Shown here one piece after another: positions 15,301 to 27,784 of a DNA stretch of 64,000 nucleotides. Numbering within the stretch: the stretch's first letter is position 1; each line of letters begins with the position of its first letter. The notes beneath the pieces were generated by a model. The model was not told the DNA's origin, did no database searches, and worked only from the letters and a program-made list of their open reading frames with translations. The DNA is from Apus apus. Taxonomy: Eukaryota; Chordata; Aves; Apodiformes; Apodidae. Position numbers and translations under genes: made by a program. The stretch spans positions 3,844,001-3,908,000 of the forward strand of contig NC_067294.1 in NCBI RefSeq assembly GCF_020740795.1. The letters run 5' to 3'.

Positions 15301-18300
15301 TCACATTCAGAACACAGACAGATTTGTGTTGCTGAATCCTTTTCACGTCCACTCGCCACACAAAAAGCATGTGCTAAATTGAGTTCAGCCCCTAGCAACA
15401 GTTCCTCTGATAACCTTGGAATGCAGACTGCATGGGCAGAGGACACTTAAAGTCTTTAGGAGTAATACTTATTAAATAAGCCCCTGTTTTTTATAATTTT
15501 ATTATAAATTTTCATTTTAATAAAGCACTCTCAAGCGTTCCGTTTCAAGTAACCACTGCATTTATGTACCTAGGTGTTCACCCTGTTTTTATCTCACCAC
15601 TTCTATCACAATCTCAAGTTTTAGTTTTACATCTGTTTCTTTCTATCTTTTGCCCATCTGTCTGTATAATTGGTCTTTTCTATTTAACTCCATGCTTGCC
15701 ATCATGAAATCATGAAAATGCAGTTGCCACAGCTGTTAAGGTTTTGTCATTTCAATTGTTTATTTACAGAGCTTCTGGGATTTTATATCCTACTCTTTAT
15801 CACTCTAATCCAGATTTCAGTCTGAGGAGAAGCCACAGGGAACCACGGACTTGAGGTGAGATTTGTCTCTCTCTCTTTTCTGACTCTGAAAGGTAAGACA
15901 CTGTTGGAGGCACACCAACAAAAGCTTGGATTTTTAATGACCTTTCCTCAGCACCTGCACCATCCAGCAAAAATCAGACCATTGGTTTATTACTCACTTT
16001 CTAAAAAACACAATTCAGCATTTTGAAAGTCTGCTGAAAGAATCCTGCTAGCAGGCTTACACTCTTTCTGTTGGTGCAACACAATGTGCCCTATCACCTT
16101 GTAAGGCTCTGTCTTTGTTCAACAATGATGATGAAGCAGCTGTACAAAGAGAGATGGATGGGCTTTAGGCATATTAGTCTCCACATCCTCTCTGGGGCCA
16201 CATACCTTAACCACAGGGCTGGCCTGCAGAAAAAATTCAAGGAAAAAAAGATAAATACCCTTTCAACAGTTTAGAAACTACCCTTACTGTTTAGGATAAT
16301 ATAAGTAAAATACTGTATCACATCAAACTCCCATATGATTAAAGGAAGGCAGAAAAATCCCATTACAGTTGAATGTACATGGAATATTGTCACAGGCTCT
16401 TCTGCATCAAAGCTCTATATCTTTACCAGTATCCTTAACAAAATTATTCCATGTTCAATTACTATAGCCATTGAAAATATTTACTCTTATTCCTTTGAAT
16501 TTTACCCTTCTGAATTTTGCCTGTCATGAAGTTTCATCCTTTTTTCCCTCTTGATTAATTTCCTTTCCAAGGAAAGAAATTTTCATGAGCAATAGAGTCT
16601 TCCTATCAACCCATCCATCTGTATGCCATGAGCTATCTTTTAGGAAAGCTCTGCCTATCTTTCCTCAGAAAGCAGTTGTCAGCTCTTAGTGAAGTTAGTG
16701 TTACCTCCTACTTCCACCTGGGATTGGATCCTTGAAGTAGAGAGCTAGATCCTTTGCAGATGTAAATCAACATAGCACTGTTGGTTTGAATGATGTGTGG
16801 TGTTTTATAGCCACTGACAATCCAGCCTGGAATAATAGGGTACTAGATGGCATTTCAAGACAGGAGGTGCTATTTTTTCCCTGGAAACATCCAGCCCTGT
16901 TGCTTCACCTTCTCCTTCAGCAGCAGCATTGCACAGGGGTAATGAGACTCTCCTAAAGCTTATCCTTTAACCACGAAGCATTCTTGTGGTAGAGAATAGT
17001 TTCTTCTTAAATTAGCCCTTGCTAGGTTCAAGACACAGCAAAAAACTACCAGACCTGTACTCACACAGGGGTGGATCTGATTCAGTAAAAGTCTTTCCAC
17101 TAACCAGCATCGCTGGGATCCAATTCTAACATAATTGTTATGGACTAGAGACTGAATAATGGGCTAGATTCTTCAATCTAGTCTCATTATGTGCAAATTC
17201 AATGTGACACAGTCTTAATTTGACACACATAATTAAAGGTCATAGCAGCCTTTCCTAGTTTCAGATTGATGTGCTTCAGAGGCTTCGATCTGTTTGTCAG
17301 AGACTCAGATACTTTTTAAGGAAAATGTTATCTACTAGAATAATCACATCATTTTAAACACTTCTTCTTATATTTATTGAGCAATATTCACTAAAAGGAG
17401 TATAGACAGTGACTTCAGGGAGGCTGTTCTCACTAATAAGGTTGCACACTTATTCTAGAATTAGGCCCGACTGGGTCTTTTGGTAAGTGCACAGTCCTAC
17501 CTGTAATGATACACCCATGTAGCTGGGTGGAGAGGGAAAGTGCTTGCTGAGTGCTGGCACAATATGCAGTTGTGTGCTGAGTGAGTAAGGAATGCAGTGA
17601 TGCTGGGGAGGAGAAATTCACAGGTTACCTTGAGCTGTGAAAACTCTTGTTCCTTACACACGGTAGAGATAGTCTGGAACAACGACACCTGGGTTCCTGC
17701 TGGATATTGCAGACAAAGTGGTCATGCAGACTGTGCTTCCTGAGCCAGAAGAATCTTTCAGAAAAGAGTTATCCAAGTGCCTACCTTTGCAAGCCTTGGG
17801 CACAGCTGAACGTATCTACCTCATTCAGTAGAGGGCCCTGCATAGCCACTGTAGCCATCTCCTTAATTCTACCCTCATGTTACCGACTGACACTGCATTC
17901 CACTTTCTTCCTATGGTACGAGACATAAGGAAAATATAACCTAAGCAAGAACTCGCTTGGAAAACAAATGTCAAAAGTAACAGTAAGTGAAGGCAGCTTT
18001 CTGAAAACAAACAAAAAAAGGTCCTTATGTAAGCTCATAAACATAGAAGGAAAAATAAATGCTCTCTAGGTTTTACCAGTCCAGAAAAGTGGATGAAAAA
18101 ACAGGCCAGCAGGTTTTTTGCTGCTTGTCTGAGACCTGAGAAATCAGACCATCCTGATCTTGAGGAATCTGCTTTCTCTGAAGCTGTCTCTGAGGGTCTT
18201 TATTGGATTTCTGAGTGTCAATTACTTAAGACTTCAGTTGAGCAGCAGAACTTCGAAGAAGGAAGTCACTAATGGTTGTGTTAAGATACTGTATCATGCT

Positions 18301-21300
18301 TCTCTGATGTTCCATCTCAGTATAATATTTCTAAAATAAAAAGGCAAATGATTCTTCCTCCTGCTAAGGAACAGTTACTACAAAGATAGTTATCTCTCCT
18401 GAGTTTCTTTTACTGCCATTCTTCTCTTTTGGGTTCTTAAACACCCTGCCAAGTTAAGGAGGTTTAAAGACAAAATAGGTGGGGGAAAATTAAAAAAAAA
18501 AAAAGTAAAAACAAAACAGAAGTTACCTCTAAGTTTACTCACAAGGTCATATCTGTATTTAAGCATTTTGCTGAGCTAACTTCTGCTATTAGGGTTCTGG
18601 CAAGGACTGTCTCATATTTTATGTATGAATTCTGAAATCCCTGGTTGATGTTATAATATAAACACTAGCAACTATTTTTAATGTTATGGCTGAAAGTAGC
18701 AGTCAGCTTCTGGATCCCATTGCTCTAACAGATGTAGACTAGGAGGCTGTCCTTGTCCTGAAAAGTTTGCAGTCTAATGATTGAAAGTTGGAAGTGGCCT
18801 GAGGATCATCACACATCTACATAAACAAACATTTTTCTCCCCGGTTCCCCAAAGAGATGCACAAAACCAAATCTGTAGTTCATTTAAAGCCACGTGTGAA
18901 GAAGATGAGATGCAGCAAATAAAGCTGAGTCTAAGGAAAGAAAAATATGTGAGTAGGATTTCCCAAGCTGCATGGAAAGTAGAGGATTAGAAAGATCTAT
19001 ACTTTAAAAGTTATTACTTTATTAAGCAGAAAATGTTCACACAATTTGGACAATAATGAAAGAGAATCAAAAAATACTTTCTTATAAATGTACATCTTTA
19101 GCAAAGACAGACTTAGGAACATACCATCAAAGTCCCAAAAGAGTCATGTAAACAGATGCTAGGAAATTTGATAGTTTCCTGAACAACAATCTCAGTGTGC
19201 TTCACCTTATATGAGCAAATCTTGGAAGTGAGAGAATGTTAGTCACTAAAATGAGGGTTTAGAATAAACATGCAGGAATTTTTAACAATGGCATGTTATG
19301 AAAATCTTTATGTTGTTTCAATTTCATTCAAAAAATCAAAAACATTCAAATAAGTACTTTAAAACAACTGAGCATGTATCTCATGTTAAAGGTCAAAATG
19401 ACATTCTGCCTTCTTCAGGGTTTGCCAAAGCAGGAGTCAAAAGTTTCAGTCTCCATTACAAACTGTACTGCAACCTTAAATAGCAAGGGGTCTATATTTA
19501 GAGCAAAGCAGCATTGTTAGTGCTTTGCTAGAGTGCTGTCAGGGCAGGCAGCTTTCATATGCATGAGGCAGGCCCACTTTGTGTGAGGAATCTCAATCCA
19601 TGCAAACCTATCTTGGAACTTCCATTTCAGGTGCAAATCTTCCATGGCCCTGTGGCTCCTGCACTTCTGTTTCTCTCATGTAGTCCATCATTCTCACAGA
19701 ATAGCCTGTCCCACTTGTCATCTTTTCTACAGACAGTATAAAAATAAAATGCAGGATAAAATGAAATACAGGATTTTTCTGCATACGGTGATAGCTACTT
19801 TCTTTTATAGCAACACTAAAAACAGGTAAATGCCAAGGAGTAAGGTCTTTGCTCTGATTATAAAGGAGAACTACACCACAGTCTATGAGGAGATAAAAGG
19901 CTTAGGTTTATCATGAATATAAACAACTTGATAGATTGGATTGCAGATAGAAAATACCACAAAGAAACTTCACATCCTCTAGAAAACTATTACAAAAACT
20001 TGGCTTAATATTCTGCCGTTGTAAAGTTGTGCTGCCTGCCTCAGGGTTTGGGAGCAGACTCAGCATTTTGGGTACCTACCTGGGAAAAAAAGAAGATGAT
20101 CTGAAAGTTCCTGCTATGTGGCTTAGTAACCAATAAATGATGCAAGAAGTGAAGAAGATCTGAGCTGTCTTCATTTATGGAACTCTGCAGGTATTTATCC
20201 GTCTGTGGTTCAGGAGGAAAATCCTTTCCTTCTCAAAGTGTTCTTTCACAGGAATTGCTGCCATACTCATCCTGCATTAATATTCAGGATCTGCACTGTT
20301 AATCCATTGCTAAGCAACACTTAACAAAATTGATCTTGCATTAAGCAAGCTCTGGAGCCTGAATAATACATTATTTCCTCTTTCTACTTGTAATCAGTGG
20401 AAACCTTTGGTTGCCTTTTGAATGTCATGATATTAAAAGTTTTTATTTTAAATACATTTTAATTGCTGAGAAAGTCCATGTGGATTAAGGAACAGATGTA
20501 AATTCACCCTTGGTACTCTCTAACACCAAGAATAAGTAAATGACAAAAAAGGTTTAACCCTTGAAGAGTGGAGAAAAACTTAAAAACTGAGAGGCATATA
20601 ATACAGAGCAGCCATATCCCATTGCCTTCAGATATTGAGGGCAAGACCTTGTCAGCCACTGTGTGTACATCTTAAGCATCTCTGCCACTGTTTATTTGTA
20701 TTCTGTGTTAAGAGCACACAACTGTGCATTTATATGCTGAATATGGGAGTTTCTGATCCCCATACACGAATTTTATGTACATAGGAAATAGCCTTGGCTC
20801 TCTGGAGTTTTCTGAATGGCTGCTGGGAATGGCATTCCATGTCTTGAAGTTGCTAGAAATTACCTGGTTTGTCTTCTAACCTATTTCTCTGCCACCGCAG
20901 GATAGCTCCCCTGAGTATACTCACCAGTGCTTTAATCATCCTGTTCTTAAGAGTCTCAAGCAATGTTTCCTTTGGGAATTCACTGCATAGTTGGTTAGTT
21001 CTTAGTGCTACACAGTACTTGTTTACATTTGTCCTGCATTTTTTAAGTCAGAGTCCTTCCTGACTCTTTCCTTCCCCAGCCCCTGTTACACCAGTGCAAG
21101 AACACAGGAAGGGATTTGCCAGTAATTTCTGAGGGTCCAGGTCTTGGGATAATTAAGTATGTTATCACCATCAAGCCTTTCTTCACTCCCATGGAATTAT
21201 TAGATGTTTTAAAACTCTAAAAATTGGGCCCTAATTGTTTTTTGTTTTTTTTAAAATTATTTCATGCTTCATTCTATAAGACAGTTTCCTCTGCTAAATC

Positions 21301-21552
21301 TGAAATATAATTTTAATTCAAAATTCCTGACAGGATCCAGTCAAGGCATTAATTTGTGGACATCTCCCATTAATTAATTTTGCTTATATTTGTCTCTGTC
21401 AAAGAATCTAGTACCCATGTTGTAACACGTATGACTGATGTAAGGACTTTTAACCAAAGGCTCTTCCAAGAATCTCTACTTTGCATTTAGGAAGTGTATG
21501 AGTTGATTAAATAAGCAGAGAATATAAGCTATGTGTTCTTTTCCCATGACAC

Positions 21553-21575
21553 TTTTTTGTTTTGTTTTGTTTTGT
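21553..21575. repeat. (TTTTG)n microsatellite
   Basis: Four to five TTTTG units in tandem, in upstream intergenic DNA. Confidence 0.93.
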
Positions 21576-22795
21576 AAAATTAACCAAAATACTCCACGTT
21601 CTTGTCATGAGGAATTTTTTTCATTTGCCTTCATCAGTGTAAAACTTTGTGTTGTGACTTCTCTGCATTTCATTATCCTGATCTCTTCCTATTTAGTATC
21701 CTATACCAGATAATTGATGAAAGTGCTAAATAAGACAATACTAACATTTGTACCTGCTTACTATTTATTTCTCGCCAGCCAGTGTCTCAGAAGCTTGACT
21801 AACACATTCACTGGTCTTTTTTCAACCATTAATCTCCATCTGGCAACTCTCATAACACTACTAAAGATATAACTTGTTTATACATCCCACCATGAACAGG
21901 GCAGGAAAAATATCCAATATAAATGCAAAGATGCTTCCTTTCCACTGGGCACTGCTCTTGGATTCATCTCCACTTTGACAAATACTTTATATTTTGCCTG
22001 TCTGGGAATCATTAAGAATAACTTTTCCAGATATGCCAACCTTTCCAAGGTCATCCTTTCGCCTTGGTCTCATTGCCCTTCTACACATCCTGAGTTAAAC
22101 TAAAATTCTCAGTGTTCTTGAATAATCATGCAAATAACTGAATGAATTTTTCTATGAAGTGGTCTAAGTAAAACCAGACACATTCAGGCCAATGAATGCA
22201 AAACTGCCAAAAACTATATTACTGCTTAGCTCAATGCAAATTTCCAAAACCTTTTTTCATCATGTTGTCACTAATTTATCTGAAATTATTATGCAGCTTC
22301 TGTGAGAAAAATAATATAAGTAATATTTAATAAAAATGCATATTTAAATTAAAACTATAAACATAAAATTTAAATATTCGGTGGGGAGATATTTAGGTCC
22401 ATGATAAAACTGAACTTGATTTTTGAAAGGTACCTGAGTATCGACAACTTTATGTCACCAGAAATTTTGCTTCTTCCTTATATTTTATCCCATTTTTTTT
22501 TCCTTCCCTTCATTCATAGAGGCTGAAGGTTATGGTGTCTTCTGTGGCAATACATGGTCTAAGCAGTTGTGATGGCAGTGTGGCTCTGCTACAAATGCCC
22601 TTCCATTTGAAAGGTTGGTTTGGATTTCTTAAAAGAGGGAGGGTTGTTGGTTTTTTTTCTATCCAGTTGAGGGAAGTACTTTACTCAGTGCTCTTCCATA
22701 TGACCTTAAATAATATCTTGCTGAATTATTCTTATATGCTTCCCTGTCACTCTGCATTTATAAACCAGGATGCAAACATCTGGTCTTAATTTAAC

Positions 22796-22812
22796 TTTTT
22801 TTTTTTTTTTTT
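22796..22812. repeat. poly(T) tract (17 T)
   Basis: Seventeen T followed by GTATTTTACAG, which incidentally makes a strong-looking splice acceptor. No exon follows that I can recognise. Confidence 0.95.
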
Positions 22813-23704
22813 GTATTTTACAGGGAACACAAAAGTTTGTATTCATCCCTAAGAAGAAAAACAGATTTATCAGAGTAAGCCAGAAAGAGTTGGGTTTTGG
22901 TGTCTTCGTATTTTTCTTTCTGGGAGTTATAGACAGAGAAGTCTTGAGTTAGAGTATGGGATCAATCTGGAACCCAAACCAGATTGCTGACTTTACACCT
23001 TCTTCTTGGGACTTCTTAGCTCTGTGCCTCTGATGAGTGGAGATTTAGTTTTTGAACTCCAGGCAATGGGTTTTCAGTTTTCTGCATCACAAAAGACTAA
23101 CAAGGGATGGCCTGTGCTTTGCTCAATTTTTGTCTGGAATCAACTCCAGTCTGAGTAGGTTCCTTGTTCTTTTGACACTTTCTTCCAGCAACCCTTTGGA
23201 CTATGAATGGTAAGAAATATACTGAGTCTGAAGCCACGTTTCAAATTAATATCTTAAAATCACACATACTAAGCAACTGATTGAGCTTGTCACTATTTAC
23301 GTATCTAGAAAGACAAATGGAGACATAAGTTTGTTTATTTAATTGTAGCATCTTATAAGAAAGCTGCTGAGGGGGACAGAGAATAGTGTAACTATTATTT
23401 AGTTGTTTCTAGTCAATGTTAAATCCTTCTATCGGAAAGGACAGCAGAGGACAGGCAATTCTTTTTTATGTGGCATCAATGTGATGGTAATTGTCTCCTA
23501 ATGTGCTCTTTCACTCAGTGTGGTCTCTGCTGCTGGTCTAGGTGACAACACTTAATAGCTAATGCTTCATTTGAGGCTAGACTTTAGACCTTTTCTTAGA
23601 CTTTTCAATGTCTAAAGTCACCTTTGTGTATATCTTCACACAATTTTCTATGAAGCCTTGGGGGATCACTATCTTGCCCCTTTAACAATTTAATAACCTC
23701 ATTT

Positions 23705-23721
23705 AAAAAAAAAAAAAAAAA
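23705..23721. repeat. poly(A) tract (17 A)
   Basis: Seventeen A in intergenic DNA with no recognisable element upstream of it. Confidence 0.95.
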
Positions 23722-26700
23722 CACATTTATGGGCCAGGAACACACAGATCTGACTTGTGTAAATGTATTAAGTTCTTTCTTCAGGGAGGTCTCAGCTGTA
23801 GCTTTGGAACTTGCAGCTTATACTTCATCTGAGGTCAGACAGGCTGGTTTTGTGAACTGGATTTAGAAAAACAGGTATATAATTAAGGTCTGTGCTTTGC
23901 TCCATTGCACATCTGTCAAATGCTCCAGTGTGTGCATGCAACGTAGGGTCCTATACTTGTAGGTGAGGAAAATAAGCTTCTCAACAGGTTATTTCCCAGA
24001 TCCTCAGGCAACGGCAATACATTTTCTATACTCAGCTTGAGCTGACTTCAGGATCACAAAGTATTTAAGAAAAATATTAAACCTTTGTCTGAGGTGAAAA
24101 ACCTCTTTTCTATCTAAGCATATTGCCACTAGGCTTTTTTGTAGACAGAATGGCCTGCAGAGTAGGGTAAGATAAATGACTCATCTCTTTGAAAAAGTAT
24201 CTATGGCTATCTTTGTTTACTCTACCACAGTGTCTCAGACTTAAAAATCAGTTACAGTTTGACATGGTTGGCAAGTCAAGATAGATCTGTGAGATCAAAA
24301 CTGGGTCCAGACAGAGTAGCACTGTTCCTGCTTTGTCAGCCCTGTAGATGTTGGTGTAGGAAGCCTGTAGTACATGAGACAGAGCAACCGGTTTCCATGT
24401 GGGCTAACTTGTACTTACATGTGTAACACAGCTCTCTTACCCAAAACCAGAACTGTCCAAATCAAACAATGATACCTGGAAAGTTAAATGCCATCTCCAT
24501 TATATCTTCCAAGTTTCAGGAGTTATATTAAACACAAATACCTTTTTGAAGTTAATTAATTCAAGAAATGCTTTTACTTTCTTTTTGTGTGTTGGAGAAA
24601 TATGTTTATGGCATTAATGGATGATCTTCCTGGCTCTATTATCTTCTCTCATAGTCTCATTTATTATTTATACTGCATGGAATCTACTTAATTTTATTTG
24701 TAGGGTCTCTTAGTTTGGTAGCTCTAATTACTTTCAGAGCTGACTGGAGATTTTATATTGATACTGTGGTTTTGCCCATGATGAAAATCTTTATATCCTT
24801 AATGTCATAAAAAATATTGTTACTTTCTCTAGCAAAAAAATAACCTCAGGAAGGATGAAAAAAAAAAAGCATCTTGTCTGCTTATGTTTTTTTTCCCCCT
24901 CTCTTCAGACCCTTTTCAGAGCCTGCTGATTCACAGGAGAGTGTATCAGTTCAAGCACTTCTGTCCCCTGATGAAAAACACTTCCAATGTATGTGAGTAG
25001 TTTCTTTGAGGCCATTATTAAGGAAAAGGTTCTATTTTTTTTCCATAGCAGGGCAATCCTCCCCTTGGCAATGTGCATTGCATCTTGTCCCTTTTCATCT
25101 TGTCCTTTTTTTTAATCACTGCCTTAAAGGGAGAGAAACTTTCCTAGGGGTTGAACTAGCGGGATTTTTCTGTGTTCTGCATTACCTCCTCTATCTCCTG
25201 GAAGACACTGACATATCCTCCTTACTTATTTTGGATTCCTTGCTTTTCCAGTGACTTGGCATCACTGAGAGCAGGAATCAAACAACAGGCTTATCTTCCC
25301 TTGAAGCAAATGTAATCTGTAGTTTTTCTCAAATTCATGTCCCTGCAGATTTGATTAAAGCTCTTAAGAGAATGTGTGAGCTCCACCCTCAAATGCCCTG
25401 AGCCACAGTCACTTAGCTTATTCTGTTGCTTTTCCTTTTCTTGTCTTTATTTTTTTTTTTCCTAAAAATACTATATTTGGCATTCTATTGGCTTGTGCTC
25501 CAAAATCCAACCTAAACGAATACATCTCAGTTCCTCTCAGGCAGATAGTCCATCCATCTTCTGCTGCAGTGTTCTGCACTGCTCCTATGAAGAACTTATT
25601 CTGAGCAGCTAATGAAATTGATGTCAGTTATCAATTTTTTTACTTTTTCTACCAGGTTTTTGATGCAGTAGATTCTCTCCCAGGCACGTGACCTTATGTA
25701 AGTCCTTGCCATCATGGCATTTCTTTCCATTGGCATCAGCCACCCCAGGTCCTACTTTTCGTGTGGACTTTGACATTTCTTTATGTATATACTCCTGGCT
25801 CCAGGCACACTTTCTTAAAATATTATTTCTGCTCTCTGTGGAAGCAAAACACTGCCCACCTTCCATAAATTTCACTGTAGCACAAATTTTGCTTGGCAGA
25901 TCCTGATTGTTTTCTCTGAGGTGAATTTGGGGTCTTCTGCAGTCTCTTTACCAGAGTTTTTTCCCACTGGTGAATTGTTCTCCTCCCATGGTGGATTCAA
26001 TCCCTCCCACACACAGTGGAATTGCAAAGCCTTGAGCTGCATTAGAACGTGGATGAATTCTTCTGTTCTCTTTGTACTCTGCATTTAAATACTTAACACT
26101 TGTCTGCTTCCATTTCTATGCAGAGTGAAGTACTACTTAGACTCCTTTAATACAGATCCAAATTCAGCCAGTTAACTGAAAACACATCAAGCACTTCAGA
26201 ATCACTTACTGTGAGAAATAAGGCCGCTGTCTGTCAGCCTTCCTTGCTGCCAGTCTCCATGCTTGCTGACACAAGGTGAAGTTTTGCATCCTCCACATTT
26301 CTAGAGACACTCACTGAGAGTAAGGAATTTCCCTCCTTTAGAATTCCTGCCCCTAAGAGTTTATTATCAGGGTTTGGGCATTATTTTTCTTTGTTTTTAT
26401 AATCCTGTTGTCATAGACAATTCAGCAAGTTTTTAAAGCAGAGGAAGATGTTTGAAATTATTTTTAAATTTGTGTCCTTTTGCTGACCAGCACGTGGTCC
26501 TTCTCAGAATATTGTCCCTGGTGTTAAGACCTGCTTAAAGTTACACATGTCTGAAGGGATAGTTTCTAGCAGCAGGAATGCTTAGCTGGATCAGGACCTG
26601 CCCCTGCCATGCCTGAGGAATTACTGTGCTGGGGTAGAGTAGATACAGACGCATAAACTTGTAGCCGACCTGAGACAATGGCCAAATTTTTGTCAGCCAC

Positions 26701-27720
26701 CTTCAGTGTCCCAAGGCTGGAAGCTGACTCCAAGAATCAGGTGCCTCCTGTGGCACCTGGGGCATATGGTCCACATTCCTCAAATTTCTTACAGCAACCT
26801 TGGGTGCAAACAGACACTGATGCTGAGCCTGTCTTGCACCTTTTACCTCTCTCTCAGCTATTGCCACACTTAATTACCTCCCTACCCAAACTTCATCTTA
26901 AGCACACAGACTTCAAGGGATTTGGTGACTGTGTGAAACAGTGTTTGGTTTTCTTCAAGGGTTCAAGTTATGTGCAAAGAGAATCATCAGGTTCCCCAGA
27001 GAGCTTAAGCTTCATGCCTAAAATGCAGCAGCAGGGAGAAAGAAAATTGTTTCTCTACATTATCTGAGAGTATTGCATTCTAGCACATTCTTAACACGAT
27101 CCCCCCTAGGAAAACATTGCAGCCACAAAGATTGAGAAGGGTTTATGAGTATGCAAACCATTACAGCTCCTCTGTGGCTCATCTTTATTGTCCTCATCTG
27201 TAGACATCAATACTTTTGTTTTATTTTCTTTAATGAAAAGAAGGTTTAGTGAGAGCCAGAAGATTGTTTGGTGCAATAATTCCCCAGTTCTTGTTGTTTT
27301 CATGCTACTCAGCAAATTCAAATCTGATGTTAACCATATGTAACTGGGCTGATGCCAAGCCTGGCCTCTGAAGCTGCAAGATGTTTTGGGACTCTTTGTC
27401 CATCAGGGAGCACTGCTTCCAGCCTGGCTCCGTAATCTCCAGGAAAGCTGCTGCTTTTGTCAGCATCTTAGTATGTGTTTATATGAGCAAGAGTAAAGGG
27501 GGATGAGAAGAGTGAAGTAAATGAAAGGAGAAAGGGAAGAATAGAATAAATTAGCATAAACAACCATGAAGAGCTCAAAACGCAAAGACTGCATAAAATC
27601 ATGTTAGAGAGAAAAGAAAAAAGTAGGGGAAATGGAGAGAACTGAGAACGTTTAAACAGAAGAAAAGGGTAACATAGAGAAAGAACAAGCACATTTGAGA
27701 ATTCTTTAACTTTTATTTGA

Positions 27721-27784
27721 ATGCAAATTTAATTTTTGTACTTCGGTCATTAATGATGCTTCATCTTCCATGCAAATTTAATTT
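27721..27784. promoter_or_regulatory. duplicated octamer motif, candidate POU-factor element
   Basis: The 15-mer ATGCAAATTTAATTT occurs twice without mismatch, at 27721-27735 and 27770-27784, 49 bp apart. ATGCAAAT is the canonical octamer bound by POU-domain (Oct/Brn) factors, and the TTTAATTT part is homeodomain-like. It lies about 5.9 kb upstream of the SPOCK1 ATG. Regulatory function is inferred from motif and position only. Confidence 0.35.

Larger units (their letters stand above)
12601..27720. other. intergenic DNA, no gene recognised
   Basis: AT-rich with several simple repeats. An ATG-started 129-codon frame at 26678-27067 has no recognisable domain and is about what chance would give. 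One segment at 24909-24992 looks like an exon by its splice signals (see findings) but has no known product. An AT-rich patch with few G or C lies at about 22309-22378. Confidence 0.65.

Noticed and set aside
22813..22952. Acceptor-like poly(T)-GTATTTTACAG followed by an open frame
   Set aside because: The poly(T) microsatellite alone creates the acceptor resemblance, and no matching donor or known product follows.
26678..27067. 129-codon ATG frame in a good start context
   Set aside because: About one or two such frames are expected by chance here, and no signal, domain or known protein is recognisable.
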